64,000 bases of DNA from Pseudomonas putida (GTDB lineage: Bacteria > Pseudomonadota > Gammaproteobacteria > Pseudomonadales > Pseudomonadaceae). The notes below the pieces were generated by a model, which worked only from the letters and a program-made list of their open reading frames with translations, was not told where the DNA came from and did no database searches. This document shows, one piece after another, positions 42,147-53,893 of the stretch. Each line of letters starts with the position of its first letter. Within the stretch, counting starts at the first letter, position 1. The stretch lies in assembly GCF_026625125.1 (NCBI RefSeq), contig NZ_CP113097.1, positions 1 through 64,000 on the forward strand, in the 5' to 3' direction. Both the position numbers and the translations under genes were made by a program.

Positions 42147-42591
42147 CCGGGTCTTCGTTCGGCTAGCTGCTATCGCTGGGCTTCTGGTGACCTCGGCGGC
42201 CTACGCTGCCGAGCCATTGTCCATCAACGTTCACCGAGACGCGAACTGCGGTTGCTGCAAGAAGTGGATCGCGCACCTGGAAGCTAATGGTTTCAAAGTG
42301 ATCGACCATGTTGAGACGGACATGAGCGCAGTGAAACAGAAGGTGGGCGTAGCGCCACGGTTAGCGTCCTGCCACACAGCAGTGATCGACGGAAAGTTTG
42401 TCGAAGGTCACGTGCCAGCTGAGCAGATTCGAGAGCTCAGGGGGCGGAACGATCTGGCCGGGATCGCCGTACCAGGAATGCCAGCTGGATCCCCAGGCAT
42501 GGAGGTTGATGGCGTAAGCCATACCTACCAAGTCATTGGTTTAACCAAAAGCGGCGAGGACCAAGTAGTCGCCAACTATCCGGCCAAATAA
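42136..42591 (+). CDS. DUF411 metal-binding protein (CopG-type)
   Basis: A 151-residue periplasmic protein: signal peptide (LAAIAGLLVTSAAYA), then the DUF411 thioredoxin-like fold with DANCGCCKKWIAHLE, a conserved CHTAVIDG and GHVPAEQI. Proteins of this family are copper-induced and bind metal through the CxCC-like cysteines. It is the last gene of the cop operon. Confidence 0.85.
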   Translation: MPTNRVFVRLAAIAGLLVTSAAYAAEPLSINVHRDANCGCCKKWIAHLEANGFKVIDHVETDMSAVKQKVGVAPRLASCHTAVIDGKFVEGHVPAEQIRELRGRNDLAGIAVPGMPAGSPGMEVDGVSHTYQVIGLTKSGEDQVVANYPAK

Positions 42592-42605
42592 CACATCGAC
42601 CAGAA

Positions 42606-42631
42606 GGACGGCAGTAGGCTGACTGCCGTCC
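42606..42631 (+). other. Hairpin after the cop operon
   Basis: A perfect 10-bp stem GGACGGCAGT / ACTGCCGTCC with a six-base loop lies 15 bp after the last cop gene. No T-run follows, so termination would be weak. It may protect the message end. Confidence 0.55.
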
Positions 42632-42696
42632 CATGTGCTCCGGCTAGAAAGCTTCATCTGCTCAACACGACGATACAGTGGGCCTGTAAAAGATAG

Positions 42697-42884
42697 CTAA
42701 TCAGATTCACGGCGCTCGCGTACTGGTTTGAGTACGATATCGCCGTTGATGAGCTCCATGGAGAGTATGTAGCCCGTCGTAAGCCCGAGCTCGCGCAGAA
42801 TATTGTCGGGTAATTCCACAATCACATCGCCGGAGCCGTCGCCGGGATCAGGCACTTTACCGTGGTGCGCACTGATTCAGTCAT
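42697..42884 (-). pseudogene. Frameshifted AbrB/MazE-like antitoxin
   Basis: GGAGAGCCTA and ATG at 42882-42884 begin MTESVRTTVK. A one-base shift is then needed to enter the well-conserved SpoVT/AbrB-like part, VPDPGDGSGDVIVELPDNIL and GYILSMELINGDIVLKPVRE, ending at TAG (42697-42699). The distance from start to stop is not a multiple of three. No toxin gene is next to it. It is probably dead, unless a GTG within the second frame is used. Confidence 0.7.
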
Positions 42885-43021
42885 TAGGCTCTCCTGTCTG
42901 AGCTACCAATCCTCATCGTACTCCACGAGTCATGTAAGCCGGTCACCAGGCGATCAATCGCCGGAATTGACGCTTCAACCCGGCTTTTTATCAGCGTAAG
43001 TCCTGTCCGCTCGCTCAGTGC

Positions 43022-43354
43022 TCAGTTCTGGCCCCGGCAACCGACTCCAGCGGTCCGGTATTCAAGGATTTTCACGTCTCCGTTGGAATCCTCGTAGTTC
43101 ATCTGTGCCGGCATCACGTCACAGCTCGCCGTGGTCGATGTCATGCTGATTACCCTCGCCACGTCGGGCCGCATCCCGTAGCGATAATGGATCACCTCCG
43201 GTGGCTTCTTACCATTGGCGGCTGCATAAGCTCGCATAGCTTGCTCATTGGCCTGAATCATTTTCCCGTATAGACGGTCGGATCCTCCTTCGGCGAGTGC
43301 GGCTGAGGAGGCCACTATGGCCAGGATGGCGGTGATACTTTTGATGACTTTCAT
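43022..43354 (-). CDS. DUF2790 protein with PtrA-like N-terminus
   Basis: A 110-residue periplasmic protein: signal peptide (MKVIKSITAILAIVASSAALA), then EGGSDRLYGKM as in PtrA-like proteins, then the DUF2790 core (KKPPEVIHYRYGMRPDVARV, MNYEDSNGDVKILEYRTAGVGC). It thus joins the features of two small metal-responsive families. The ATG at 43354 follows GGAG. A metal box lies about 67 bp upstream. Confidence 0.8.
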   Translation of the reverse strand: MKVIKSITAILAIVASSAALAEGGSDRLYGKMIQANEQAMRAYAAANGKKPPEVIHYRYGMRPDVARVISMTSTTASCDVMPAQMNYEDSNGDVKILEYRTAGVGCRGQN

Positions 43355-43420
43355 TTCAATCACTCCACTAGACGTGACTGAAGATTAAGGTTTGGTCGCT
43401 GTCAATTGAGTGATACGGGG

Positions 43421-43436
43421 ATTACAAGGTTGTAAG
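43421..43436. promoter_or_regulatory. Metal-regulator box before a DUF2790 gene
   Basis: ATTACAAGGTTGTAAG matches the pattern at 11 of 12 defined bases, about 67 bp before the minus-strand start at 43354. Confidence 0.7.
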
Positions 43437-43832
43437 TCCCGCTTGCAGAAGAAGGTAGCGTTGCGGCTTCACCGCATACCCGTTCCCCCTCAGGCAAACT
43501 ATTGGTAGACACCCAAGAGTAGACGCTCAAGATAGTCCACTACTAGGCTGAACCCGAGCGACGTGTCGAGCATCTCGAATGGAACAAAACCCATCAAATG
43601 ACCGCACGGCCGACAAAGCCACTGCTCCGCGAGCATCTGAGAGCCTAATACCTTCGATGCTATCTCCGGTCCTTTCGCATATTGGAACGCCACCGCGCTC
43701 TGCTGGGCATCCAGGCGATGGGCCTGAACGGGTTGGCTCAGAGCCGTCTCTGTTGGTTGGCTGAGATCTATTGCACGGTTTGCCCGGGCCCAGGCGCAAA
43801 AATTTCGAACCTATGGAGGCAACGGGCGTAAT
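43437..43832. other. Gap with no supported gene
   Basis: About 400 bp. A minus-strand frame is open from about 43820 to 43499 (containing FQYAKGPEIASKVLGSQM and CRPCGHLMGF). It has no ATG with a ribosome-binding site and I recognise no family. It could be the remains of a gene. Confidence 0.4.
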
Positions 43833-43860
43833 AAAAAATGCCAGGCACTGCCTGGCATTT
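43833..43860 (-). terminator. Terminator after the second DUF2790 gene
   Basis: On the minus strand AATGCCAGGCA / TGCCTGGCATT with a one-base loop is followed by a T-run. It ends the gene whose stop is at 43895. Confidence 0.85.
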
Positions 43861-43894
43861 ACGAAATCTCTAATTGTACTGTTCAAATCATTTA

Positions 43895-44218
43895 CTACTT
43901 GTTGTTGATGCATTGCGAATACATCGAGTAACGAACAGTCTTCAGCGTGCCCTGGGAGTCCTCGAAGGTCATCAACCGTGGGTAGACCTGGCAGGTACGG
44001 GGGTCCTGCGACTGACGTACGAACTTAGCAACGTCGATCTTCATGCCATATTTGTAATCCTGAATCTCTGGCATTGGCTTGCCATTTTTCTCCGCGTACT
44101 TGGCCACTGCGGTCTGGTGTTCCTTGGTGTATTGCAGCTGCTTGCTCTCGGAGAAAGTGTTGGCCTGCGAAGCCACCGAGAAAACAACAAGTGCAGCAGC
44201 GATAATTAGCTTTTTCAT
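43895..44218 (-). CDS. DUF2790-family small periplasmic protein
   Basis: A 107-residue protein: signal peptide (MKKLIIAAALVVFSVASQA) and the DUF2790 core (KPMPEIQDYKYGMKIDVAKF, CQVYPRLMTFEDSQGTLKTV, a terminal Cys). Closest in pattern to the gene at 21925. A box CTTACAATTTTGAAAG lies about 75 bp upstream and a terminator follows, so it is a single-gene unit. The function is unknown. Confidence 0.82.
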   Translation of the reverse strand: MKKLIIAAALVVFSVASQANTFSESKQLQYTKEHQTAVAKYAEKNGKPMPEIQDYKYGMKIDVAKFVRQSQDPRTCQVYPRLMTFEDSQGTLKTVRYSMYSQCINNK

Positions 44219-44291
44219 AAAACCCTCTAAATTTCAAAACTTCTCGGGCATAACCTTAGCAATGCATAGGCATCACCGGCATGACGAGAAA

Positions 44292-44307
44292 CTTACAATT
44301 TTGAAAG
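44292..44307. promoter_or_regulatory. Metal-regulator box (degenerate)
   Basis: CTTACAATTTTGAAAG keeps one half-site and the 4-bp gap, about 75 bp before the DUF2790 start at 44218. Confidence 0.45.
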
Positions 44308-44330
44308 GTAAGTGCATCTACTTCACTTTA

Positions 44331-44667
44331 ATCGAGTAGGAGGCGGGTTCACGCCCGCCGTCCTCTCACACCACCGTGCGTACGCTTCCGTACACGGCGG
44401 TTCAGGTTATGCGACTAAGCCGGTTGATCGTATCCAGTATCGAGACAAGCCCAAGGCGTCCCATAGTTTCTTCGGCAGCGCCTGATTCATATGTGGTGCA
44501 CCCGAGTTCCACCATGGCCGCCTTCCATTGGAGGTCGATTTACAGGCACGCTCTGCACCCAGCCCCAGCCGTATCAGGTTGCGAGCCCTCGTCGAAGGCT
44601 GCTTCCATTGTCGCCAGATGACACAGCGCAGTTTGTGCCTGAGCCACGTGTTGTGGGCTTCTCTTTA
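44331..44667 (-). mobile_element. 3' fragment of a group II intron with maturase end
   Basis: The minus strand ends with the typical domain V/VI structure: GTGTACGGAAGCGTACGCAC, then GGTGGTGTGAGAGGACGG, the GGCGGGCGTGAACCCGCC hairpin with the branch-point region, and CCTACTCGAT as the 3' end (44331). Upstream of it is the last ~88 codons of an intron-encoded maturase (WLRHKLRCVIWRQWKQP ... MNQALPKKLWDALG), stop at 44402. Everything 5' of about 44667 is missing. The break lies 10 bp from the czcA stop. Confidence 0.8.
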
Positions 44668-44677
44668 GCGGAGGCTG

Positions 44678-47845
<3,168 letters not shown>

Positions 47846-47863
47846 TCATCCTGTCAGTTCGCA

Positions 47864-49114
47864 TCAGTGACCGTGTTCGGCAGAAGCTTTGCCGAGCTCG
47901 GACTTGAGTGTGAAGCTGCCACTGGTTGCTACCTGGGCGCCGGCTTCAATACCGTCGATGATTTCCACGTACCCACTGTCGCGGCGACCCAGTTTTACCG
48001 GGCGGGTGTCAAAGCCATCTGGGGTGCGTACGAATACCGAAGGTTTGTCTTCAACGGTCTGCACTGCGTGCTCGGGGACCGCTACGGCAACTCGATCGGT
48101 CTGGGAAGTGACCGCAATGTTCACGAACAGGCCTGGACGCCAGGCGCCGTTGGGGTTGGTCAAGGTGACGCGGACAGTAGCTGCACGGTTTTGCTCGCCC
48201 AGCAGGCTGCCGACATAACCCACCTTCCCTTCGACCTCGACGTTCATGTCAGGCGAAGAGACTTTCACCGCACGACCAGTCGTGACCTTGCCCAGATCTG
48301 TAGGCGGGACGGCGAAGGTTGCCCAAACCTGGTTCAGGTCGGAAAGGATGAAGGCGTTGGTCGCCTCGCTTACGACTTCGCCAACGGTCAGATGTTTCTC
48401 CACTACCACGGCGTCGAAGGGAGCTCGAAGCTCGTATCGATTACCGCCAACGGAGTTAACCGAGGCACCGATAGCGCCGACCTTCTGCTTGGCGTTGGCC
48501 AAGGAGATCTCCGCTTCTTGCAACGCTTGGCGTGCTTGGAGGTAGTCTTGCTCTGCAGAGATTTTGTCCTGCCACAGCTCTTTCTCACGCTGGAAGGTCA
48601 CACGCGCCAGTTCGACGCGACGCTGTGCGGCCTGTTGTTCGCTGCGCAGGTCAGAGATCTGCTGGCTGGCGATTACAGCGAGGACCTGACCCTTTTTGAC
48701 CGTCTCACCCAGGTCGGCCTGGACAGCTTCAACAACGCCAGGAACACGAGGAACCACGTGGGCAGTACGGTCTTCATCGAAGCGAATTTCGCCCGGGAAG
48801 CTCACGACTGTACCCAAGTCACGCGGCGCTGCAGCTTCCAGGGCAACGCCGGCTGCCTTGATCTGTTCATCGCTGAGCGTCAGTTTGCCCTCTTCTTCAC
48901 CGCCCTCTTCGCTGTGGCCTTCTTCGCCATGGCCCTCATCACCTTCCTCTTGGGCGGCAGATGAGGCTTTCTTTTCGTCGCCATGGCCATCGTTAGCGCC
49001 ATGTTCGGCGGTACTGGCGGCCTGCTGTCCGGAACTATTGTTCCAGGCAAGGCTGCCAAATCCGAGGGCTGCCACAGCGGCTACCGCGAGGGCGATCTTG
49101 CGTTTGTTATCCAT
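47864..49114 (-). CDS. czcB: Membrane-fusion protein CzcB
   Basis: A 416-residue periplasmic adaptor of the CzcCBA pump. It has an N-terminal signal/anchor (RKIALAVAAVAALGFGSLAW), then an acidic His-rich segment (EEGDEGHGEEGHSEEGGEEE) that can bind Zn2+, followed by barrel-sandwich and coiled-coil hairpin domains. The ATG at 49114 follows CAGGAG. Confidence 0.93.
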   Translation of the reverse strand: MDNKRKIALAVAAVAALGFGSLAWNNSSGQQAASTAEHGANDGHGDEKKASSAAQEEGDEGHGEEGHSEEGGEEEGKLTLSDEQIKAAGVALEAAAPRDLGTVVSFPGEIRFDEDRTAHVVPRVPGVVEAVQADLGETVKKGQVLAVIASQQISDLRSEQQAAQRRVELARVTFQREKELWQDKISAEQDYLQARQALQEAEISLANAKQKVGAIGASVNSVGGNRYELRAPFDAVVVEKHLTVGEVVSEATNAFILSDLNQVWATFAVPPTDLGKVTTGRAVKVSSPDMNVEVEGKVGYVGSLLGEQNRAATVRVTLTNPNGAWRPGLFVNIAVTSQTDRVAVAVPEHAVQTVEDKPSVFVRTPDGFDTRPVKLGRRDSGYVEIIDGIEAGAQVATSGSFTLKSELGKASAEHGH

Positions 49115-49182
49115 TGCTACTCCTGCTGATCGTAGGCACCGGCTTGTTCAAGGCTGGGTGCCGAAGAAAATGTTTGGCCCGC

Positions 49183-50454
49183 TCAGCGAGCGCCGGCAGT
49201 TGAGCCGACTTCGCCATAAACCCTTTCCACCTGCGCACGCGCATTGGTCGCCGCTGCCAACGATTCGAGGTATTGGCCACGAGCGACGATCAAGGTGCGC
49301 TGGGCATCCAGCACTTCGATGAAGCCGAATTTGCCCATCTCGAAGCCGCGGGTTGCGGTCTCTACGGCTTGTTGGGCTGACGGCAGAATGGTCTTGTCGT
49401 AGGACTCGACCTCCTGCATTGCGGTGGACCACTGGTTCAACGCGGTTTGGGTTTCGGTGCGCAGGCGCAGCTCCACAGCATTGCGCTGGTCTCGGGCCTG
49501 ATCGGCACGTCGAGAAGCGGAAAGAATGTTGCCTTGGTTACGATCGAACAGCGGCAGAGGCATAGACAGGCCCACAGTGTTGACCCGCTCGCGCACAGAG
49601 CGGTCGTACTGGCTGCCTACGCTGACAGTAAGATTCGGGATACGCTGAGCTTTCTCTGAACCGAGCGAGGCATCGCTCTTGTCGATCTGCACCACGGCCT
49701 GGCGCATTTCTGCGGTCTGATCGAGCTTTGCCAGCAGCTCTTCAGTCTGCGGTGGCAGCCCCGGGGAGAGGGTTGGCGATTCGAGTTGATCAAATACCGT
49801 GACTGAGCTCCCGGTAATTTGCGCGAGCTGCTGGTAAGCGGTCGCCTTTTCCGTTTCGGCACGTCGAACTTGAAGCTTGGCTTCGGCCAGTTGCACCTGG
49901 GCGCGGGTGGCCTCTACTGGGGACGATTTACCTGCGCGAACACGGCCATCGACGATGCGGAGACCGCGCTCAGTCAGTTCGAGAGATTGCTTGGCCAGAT
50001 CAAGGCCTGTCTGGGCCCGCAACGCGGCGTAGAAGGCTTGCACGACGTCTGCACGCAGTCCGTTCACGCGACGGTCTAACTCCAGCTGTGCGGCGGTCTG
50101 CCCGAATGTGGCGACGTCAACCCGAGCCCCCCGCTTACCGCCCAGCTCAAGGGTTTGGCTGAGCGAAACAGTTGTCTGGCTGGTGTTACGACGGGTGTCT
50201 TCCACGTCGTACGAGATTGTGGGGTTGGGGATAAGTCCGGCCTGCTTGCGAGCGCCGTCAGCGATCCCAATCTCTTGCCTGGCTGCAGCTAGATCAGGGT
50301 TGGCATCCATGGCCGTCGAAAGCGCCTGGGGCAAGCTGATGCTTTGGGCAAGGGCTGCAGGTGCCATCAATCCAGAGATGACTGCACAGAGTGCAGCGAT
50401 CTTCCAGGGCGAGACGGAGGTCTTGGATAAGACATTGCGGTTATACCGGGGCAC
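49183..50454 (-). CDS. czcC: Outer-membrane efflux channel CzcC
   Basis: TolC-type channel of 423 residues with a signal peptide (WKIAALCAVISGLMAPAALA) and two OEP repeats. The GTG at 50454 is preferred because GAGGA lies eight bases before it; an open frame to 50541 adds an unlikely N-terminus. A metal box (50579-50594) lies 125 bp upstream. First gene of the czcCBA operon, divergent from oprD. Confidence 0.9.
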   Translation of the reverse strand: MPRYNRNVLSKTSVSPWKIAALCAVISGLMAPAALAQSISLPQALSTAMDANPDLAAARQEIGIADGARKQAGLIPNPTISYDVEDTRRNTSQTTVSLSQTLELGGKRGARVDVATFGQTAAQLELDRRVNGLRADVVQAFYAALRAQTGLDLAKQSLELTERGLRIVDGRVRAGKSSPVEATRAQVQLAEAKLQVRRAETEKATAYQQLAQITGSSVTVFDQLESPTLSPGLPPQTEELLAKLDQTAEMRQAVVQIDKSDASLGSEKAQRIPNLTVSVGSQYDRSVRERVNTVGLSMPLPLFDRNQGNILSASRRADQARDQRNAVELRLRTETQTALNQWSTAMQEVESYDKTILPSAQQAVETATRGFEMGKFGFIEVLDAQRTLIVARGQYLESLAAATNARAQVERVYGEVGSTAGAR

Positions 50455-50578
50455 TTTGATGGTCCTCGTGCACAAACTTCGATAAAGCTTGGCGAGAACG
50501 CCGAAACAGCTGCCAAGCCCCACTTGATTAGGTGATGGCACTCTAATGAGCGGTAGCTATCAGAGGGGTGGCTGGAAA

Positions 50579-50594
50579 ATTACAATTTCGTAAT
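50579..50594. promoter_or_regulatory. Metal-regulator box before czcCBA
   Basis: ATTACAATTTCGTAAT matches ATTACA-N4-TGTAAT at 11 of 12 defined bases, 125 bp before czcC. Confidence 0.7.
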
Positions 50595-50704
50595 AAATCC
50601 CTGTAATGCCCGTAAATACTGCGATTCCCAACCCGGCTCTATGATTTCGTTACAAGCAACGGAGATGGCAACCACGCGGTGCGAAGGCGCCAAATAACGG
50701 GCAG

Positions 50705-50720
50705 ATGACGAAATTGTAAT
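50705..50720. promoter_or_regulatory. Metal-regulator box before oprD
   Basis: ATGACGAAATTGTAAT keeps a perfect right half and the 4-bp gap, 139 bp before the porin gene and on the opposite side of the divergent region from the czcC box. Confidence 0.55.
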
Positions 50721-50858
50721 TTTCCTATCACCCTCCCGTTATCTTCGGCCTGCAAATATGAGCTCGCGCTACGCTAGGCGCGCCGCCGGGTCAGAACAAT
50801 TAACGACACCCGCGCAGGTAAACATAATAAAAACTGCCGTGAATCAAAGGAGCATCGG

Positions 50859-52202
50859 ATGAAAATCAAAGTACCACTGTATTTGGCGGCAGTTTCTGCG
50901 CTGTCTGGAAGCTATGCTATTTCGGCACAAGCTGAAGACAAGCCAGAGGGCTTCATTGAAGGCAGCAGCCTTACAGTGCTGAACCGTAACTTCTATTTCA
51001 ATCGTGATAACCGCGACAGCACTGCCCCTACTTACAACAGTGGCAAAGGCAATACCAATGGCTACTCCGAAGCCTGGGCGCACGCAATCATCAGCAAATT
51101 CAACTCTGGGTTTACCCAGGGTACAGTGGGCTTTGGCGTTGATGCCTTCGCCATGATCGGCCTTAAGCTCGACACCGGTGATGGGCGCAACGGCGGCCGT
51201 AGCTCCTTCGACGTGCTGCCTGTTGATAACAAGGGCGAAGCTCGCGACGAATACACCAAGGTCGGCGGCGCAGCCAAAGTTCGCTTGTTCGATACCATCG
51301 TGAAAGTGGGTGATGTCTTCCCATCGACCCCGGTCGTTGCATCGGGTGACTCGCGACTGTTGCCGGAAAGCTTTCGCGGCGTGACCGTTGAGAACACCAG
51401 CATCCAAGGCCTCACCCTGCAGGGTGGTCGTCTGCATGCGATGAGCCAACCGGTCTCTAGCAACCTTAACGACAACTTCGTGACCTTCTACGGCGGCCCA
51501 GTCAACTCGCCATGGATCGGCTACGGTGGCGGTGATTACTCGATCAACGACAACTGGACCGTGAGTGCCTATGCAAGCCAGTTGAAAGACGTCTGGAACC
51601 AGTACTACGCCGGTACCAGCTTCGCCTACCCCTTGAACGACGATCTGGCGCTGATCGGCGGCTTCAATTACTACAAAGCCGTGGATGAAGGTAAGCGACG
51701 CCTGGGCGAATTTGACAACAACATCTGGAGTGCCAAGGTCGGCGTACGTTACGGTGCTCACACCCTGGCCCTCTCGCATCAGCGCAACAACGGCGACGAC
51801 GACTTCGACTACCTGCGTCAGTCGGACTCGATCTTCGTCGACAACTCCATCCAATACAGCGACTTCAACTCGCCGAAAGAGCGTTCATGGATGCTGCGCT
51901 ACGACCTGAACTTCACCAGCTACGGCATTCCAGGCCTGACGTTCATGACCCGCTACGCCAGAGGCTCGGGCGCGGATTACTCGAACGCTAACCAGTTCTA
52001 CATGCGCACTGACGACAACGGCAACCCGCTCGACAATCAGAAGCGCTGGGAGCGTGACGTCGAAGTCAAATACGTTGTCCAAACCGGCCCGGCAAAAGAT
52101 CTGTCCTTCCGGTTGCGCCAGGCAACCACGCGTGCCACTGCTTTCGAATCGGATTTGGATGAAACTCGTGTAATCATCGAGTACCCGCTTTCGATTCTTT
52201 AA
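50859..52202 (+). CDS. OprD-family outer-membrane porin
   Basis: A 447-residue porin with a signal peptide (KVPLYLAAVSALSGSYAISAQA) and the OprD family layout (GFIEGSSLTVLNRNFYFNRD, KERSWMLRYDLNFTSYGIPG, a C-terminal beta-strand). Members take up basic amino acids, small peptides or aromatic compounds; the substrate cannot be read here. It is divergent from czcCBA with its own metal box. In P. aeruginosa metal regulators repress oprD, so a link to metal control is plausible. The terminator lies at 52308. Confidence 0.9.
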   Translation: MKIKVPLYLAAVSALSGSYAISAQAEDKPEGFIEGSSLTVLNRNFYFNRDNRDSTAPTYNSGKGNTNGYSEAWAHAIISKFNSGFTQGTVGFGVDAFAMIGLKLDTGDGRNGGRSSFDVLPVDNKGEARDEYTKVGGAAKVRLFDTIVKVGDVFPSTPVVASGDSRLLPESFRGVTVENTSIQGLTLQGGRLHAMSQPVSSNLNDNFVTFYGGPVNSPWIGYGGGDYSINDNWTVSAYASQLKDVWNQYYAGTSFAYPLNDDLALIGGFNYYKAVDEGKRRLGEFDNNIWSAKVGVRYGAHTLALSHQRNNGDDDFDYLRQSDSIFVDNSIQYSDFNSPKERSWMLRYDLNFTSYGIPGLTFMTRYARGSGADYSNANQFYMRTDDNGNPLDNQKRWERDVEVKYVVQTGPAKDLSFRLRQATTRATAFESDLDETRVIIEYPLSIL

Positions 52203-52307
52203 TTCGCTAACGGACCAGTTATTCATTAGCTGATCCTGTTAGTAAAACGAGCATTACGAATTCACCTTGAGTGGCTTAAGTGCTCCTTTGGTAAAAGGTG
52301 GATATTT

Positions 52308-52332
52308 GGCGCCCTTTGGGCGCCTTTTTTTT
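52308..52332 (+). terminator. Terminator after oprD
   Basis: GGCGCCC-TTT-GGGCGCC followed by eight T, about 105 bp after the porin stop. Confidence 0.9.
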
Positions 52333-52334
52333 GC

Positions 52335-52484
52335 CTAAAATTCAAGTAAGCGTTCGATTGTACGCATCGCATGCCGGTGAAGTTCATGGCTACACCAATG
52401 ACCAGTCTCCTCGATGTGAGCAACCTCGCCGTCATCTGAGCGGAACGAAGCCAGTACAAAGAAGAAAATAACCCAATACTTCAT
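52335..52484 (-). CDS. Small exported or membrane peptide (49 residues)
   Basis: The minus strand from ATG at 52484 reads MKYWVIFFFVLASFRSDDGE and ends HELHRHAMRTIERLLEF. A hydrophobic N-terminus is followed by a charged, His-rich remainder (WCSHELHRHAMR). AGGTG precedes the ATG by ten bases. It lies between oprD and the orphan czcR. The function is unknown. Confidence 0.55.
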   Translation of the reverse strand: MKYWVIFFFVLASFRSDDGEVAHIEETGHWCSHELHRHAMRTIERLLEF

Positions 52485-52578
52485 AAGGTCAAGTCACCTG
52501 CTGGAGAGAGGGTCCGCAACTGTCAAACCCAAACCGCGACAAGATATACCGCCAGACTATCAACTGTATTACCTAAAA

Positions 52579-52594
52579 ATTACAAATCCGTCAT
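52579..52594. promoter_or_regulatory. Metal-regulator box before the orphan czcR
   Basis: ATTACAAATCCGTCAT has a perfect left half and a degenerate right half, about 97 bp before the gene at 52691. It may give autoregulation or control by the other CzcR. Confidence 0.5.
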
Positions 52595-52690
52595 TTGAGC
52601 CCCGGCACGCTCATTTTGATTTACCATCCCTTTCAATAATGCCGGCGCGCGTGCGCGGTTAATTGCTCAGTGATATCGAGACAAAATCCC

Positions 52691-53365
52691 ATGCGAATTC
52701 TGGTAATTGAGGATGAAGTAAAAACTGCGGAGTATGTGCGTCAAGGTCTGACGGAGTGTGGCTATGTCGTAGATTGCGTCCACACCGGATCAGATGGATT
52801 ATTCTTGGCCAAGCAGCACGAATACGAGCTGATTATTCTCGATATAAACCTCCCAGAGATGGATGGTTGGCAGGTTCTTGAGTTGTTGCGCCGTAAAAAT
52901 TGCCCTTCCCGCATCATGATGCTGACGGCGAGAAGCCGGCTGGCGGATAAGGTCCGGGGGCTAGAGAACGGCGCAGATGACTACCTGATCAAGCCATTTG
53001 AGTTCCCTGAGCTGTTGGCCCGGGTTCGCGCCTTGATGCGCAGGTCGGATCACCCCGCATCCGTAGAGGTCATTCGCGTCGCTGACCTGGAGCTTGATCA
53101 GAGCCGGCACAGGGCGTTCAGGGACGGTCAGCGAATTGATTTGACCACAAAAGAATTCGCGTTATTGCACTACTTGATGCGTAACACCGGGGTGGTACTG
53201 AGCCGTACGCAGATTATTTCTCAGGTTTGGGATATGAATTTTGACTGCGACACGAACGTTGTAGAAGTGTCGATTCGAAGACTCAGAGCCAAGATAGATG
53301 ACCCATTCGAGACCAAGCTGATACATACGCTTCGGGGCGTAGGGTATGTGCTTGAAAAGCGATAA
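52691..53365 (+). CDS. Orphan CzcR-type response regulator
   Basis: A 224-residue OmpR-type regulator with receiver (VIEDEVK, D51 in LIILDINLPEMDG, DDYLIKPFEF) and winged-helix domains (WDMNFDCDTNVVEVSIRRLR). It is strikingly similar to the CzcR at 22940, including the identical stretch DDPFETKLIHTLRGVGYV. No kinase gene follows, so it must be phosphorylated by another kinase such as CzcS or act unphosphorylated. The ATG at 52691 gives the usual MRIL start. Confidence 0.88.
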   Translation: MRILVIEDEVKTAEYVRQGLTECGYVVDCVHTGSDGLFLAKQHEYELIILDINLPEMDGWQVLELLRRKNCPSRIMMLTARSRLADKVRGLENGADDYLIKPFEFPELLARVRALMRRSDHPASVEVIRVADLELDQSRHRAFRDGQRIDLTTKEFALLHYLMRNTGVVLSRTQIISQVWDMNFDCDTNVVEVSIRRLRAKIDDPFETKLIHTLRGVGYVLEKR

Positions 53366-53483
53366 TTGCCAAGCTCTCTAGGTACCGAAAATTGGCTGTA
53401 CACTCCCGTCGCTTGCGAGCTTGAGGTTTCTGTTTACGATCCGCGGCGCTGATTCCTCACCCAACAAATGAGGTAGGCTGTAC

Positions 53484-53807
53484 ATGAGGTATAGCATTGA
53501 TTATCAGCAGGTTTCGCAAGGTCAATCGCATGCCAGGATTGATGCCTGTCCAGCTGACATTATCTTCAACAGCGACCATGGCTTAGCACTTATTCCGTGC
53601 GTCGGCGATGTTATCAACCTTCCCTCTACGGCGGTCAAAGAAGGGGTTTGTGGCATCGTCAGATCAAGGATTTTCAATTATCTAGGAGGTCCTGAAGATC
53701 TGTACTGCCACGTCAACATTCTCGTTGAAGAAGCTGACATCAATTTCGGAAATCTCATCTCGGAATACATGCGCAATCAGGCACGCGCACGCTCGCCTTC
53801 TTCATAA
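53484..53807 (+). CDS. Protein of unknown function
   Basis: A 107-residue soluble protein (MRYSIDYQQVSQGQSHARID...). A predicted beta-rich middle (GLALIPCVGDVINLP, GIVRSRIFNYLG) might be a small barrel. I recognise no family. AATGAGGTAGG lies before the ATG. It stands alone between the orphan czcR and a convergent membrane-protein gene. Confidence 0.55.
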   Translation: MRYSIDYQQVSQGQSHARIDACPADIIFNSDHGLALIPCVGDVINLPSTAVKEGVCGIVRSRIFNYLGGPEDLYCHVNILVEEADINFGNLISEYMRNQARARSPSS

Positions 53808-53893
53808 AGTCGAAGGCGGGCCTGGCCATTAATGGTTATTTATGACTGAGGATTCAACAGAGCGGGCGTCTACTGAGCACCAGAGGTGGATAG

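Noticed and set aside
43499..43820. Open minus-strand frame of about 100 codons with CRPCGH
   Set aside because: No ATG, no ribosome-binding site, not recognised; possibly a gene relic but not supportable.
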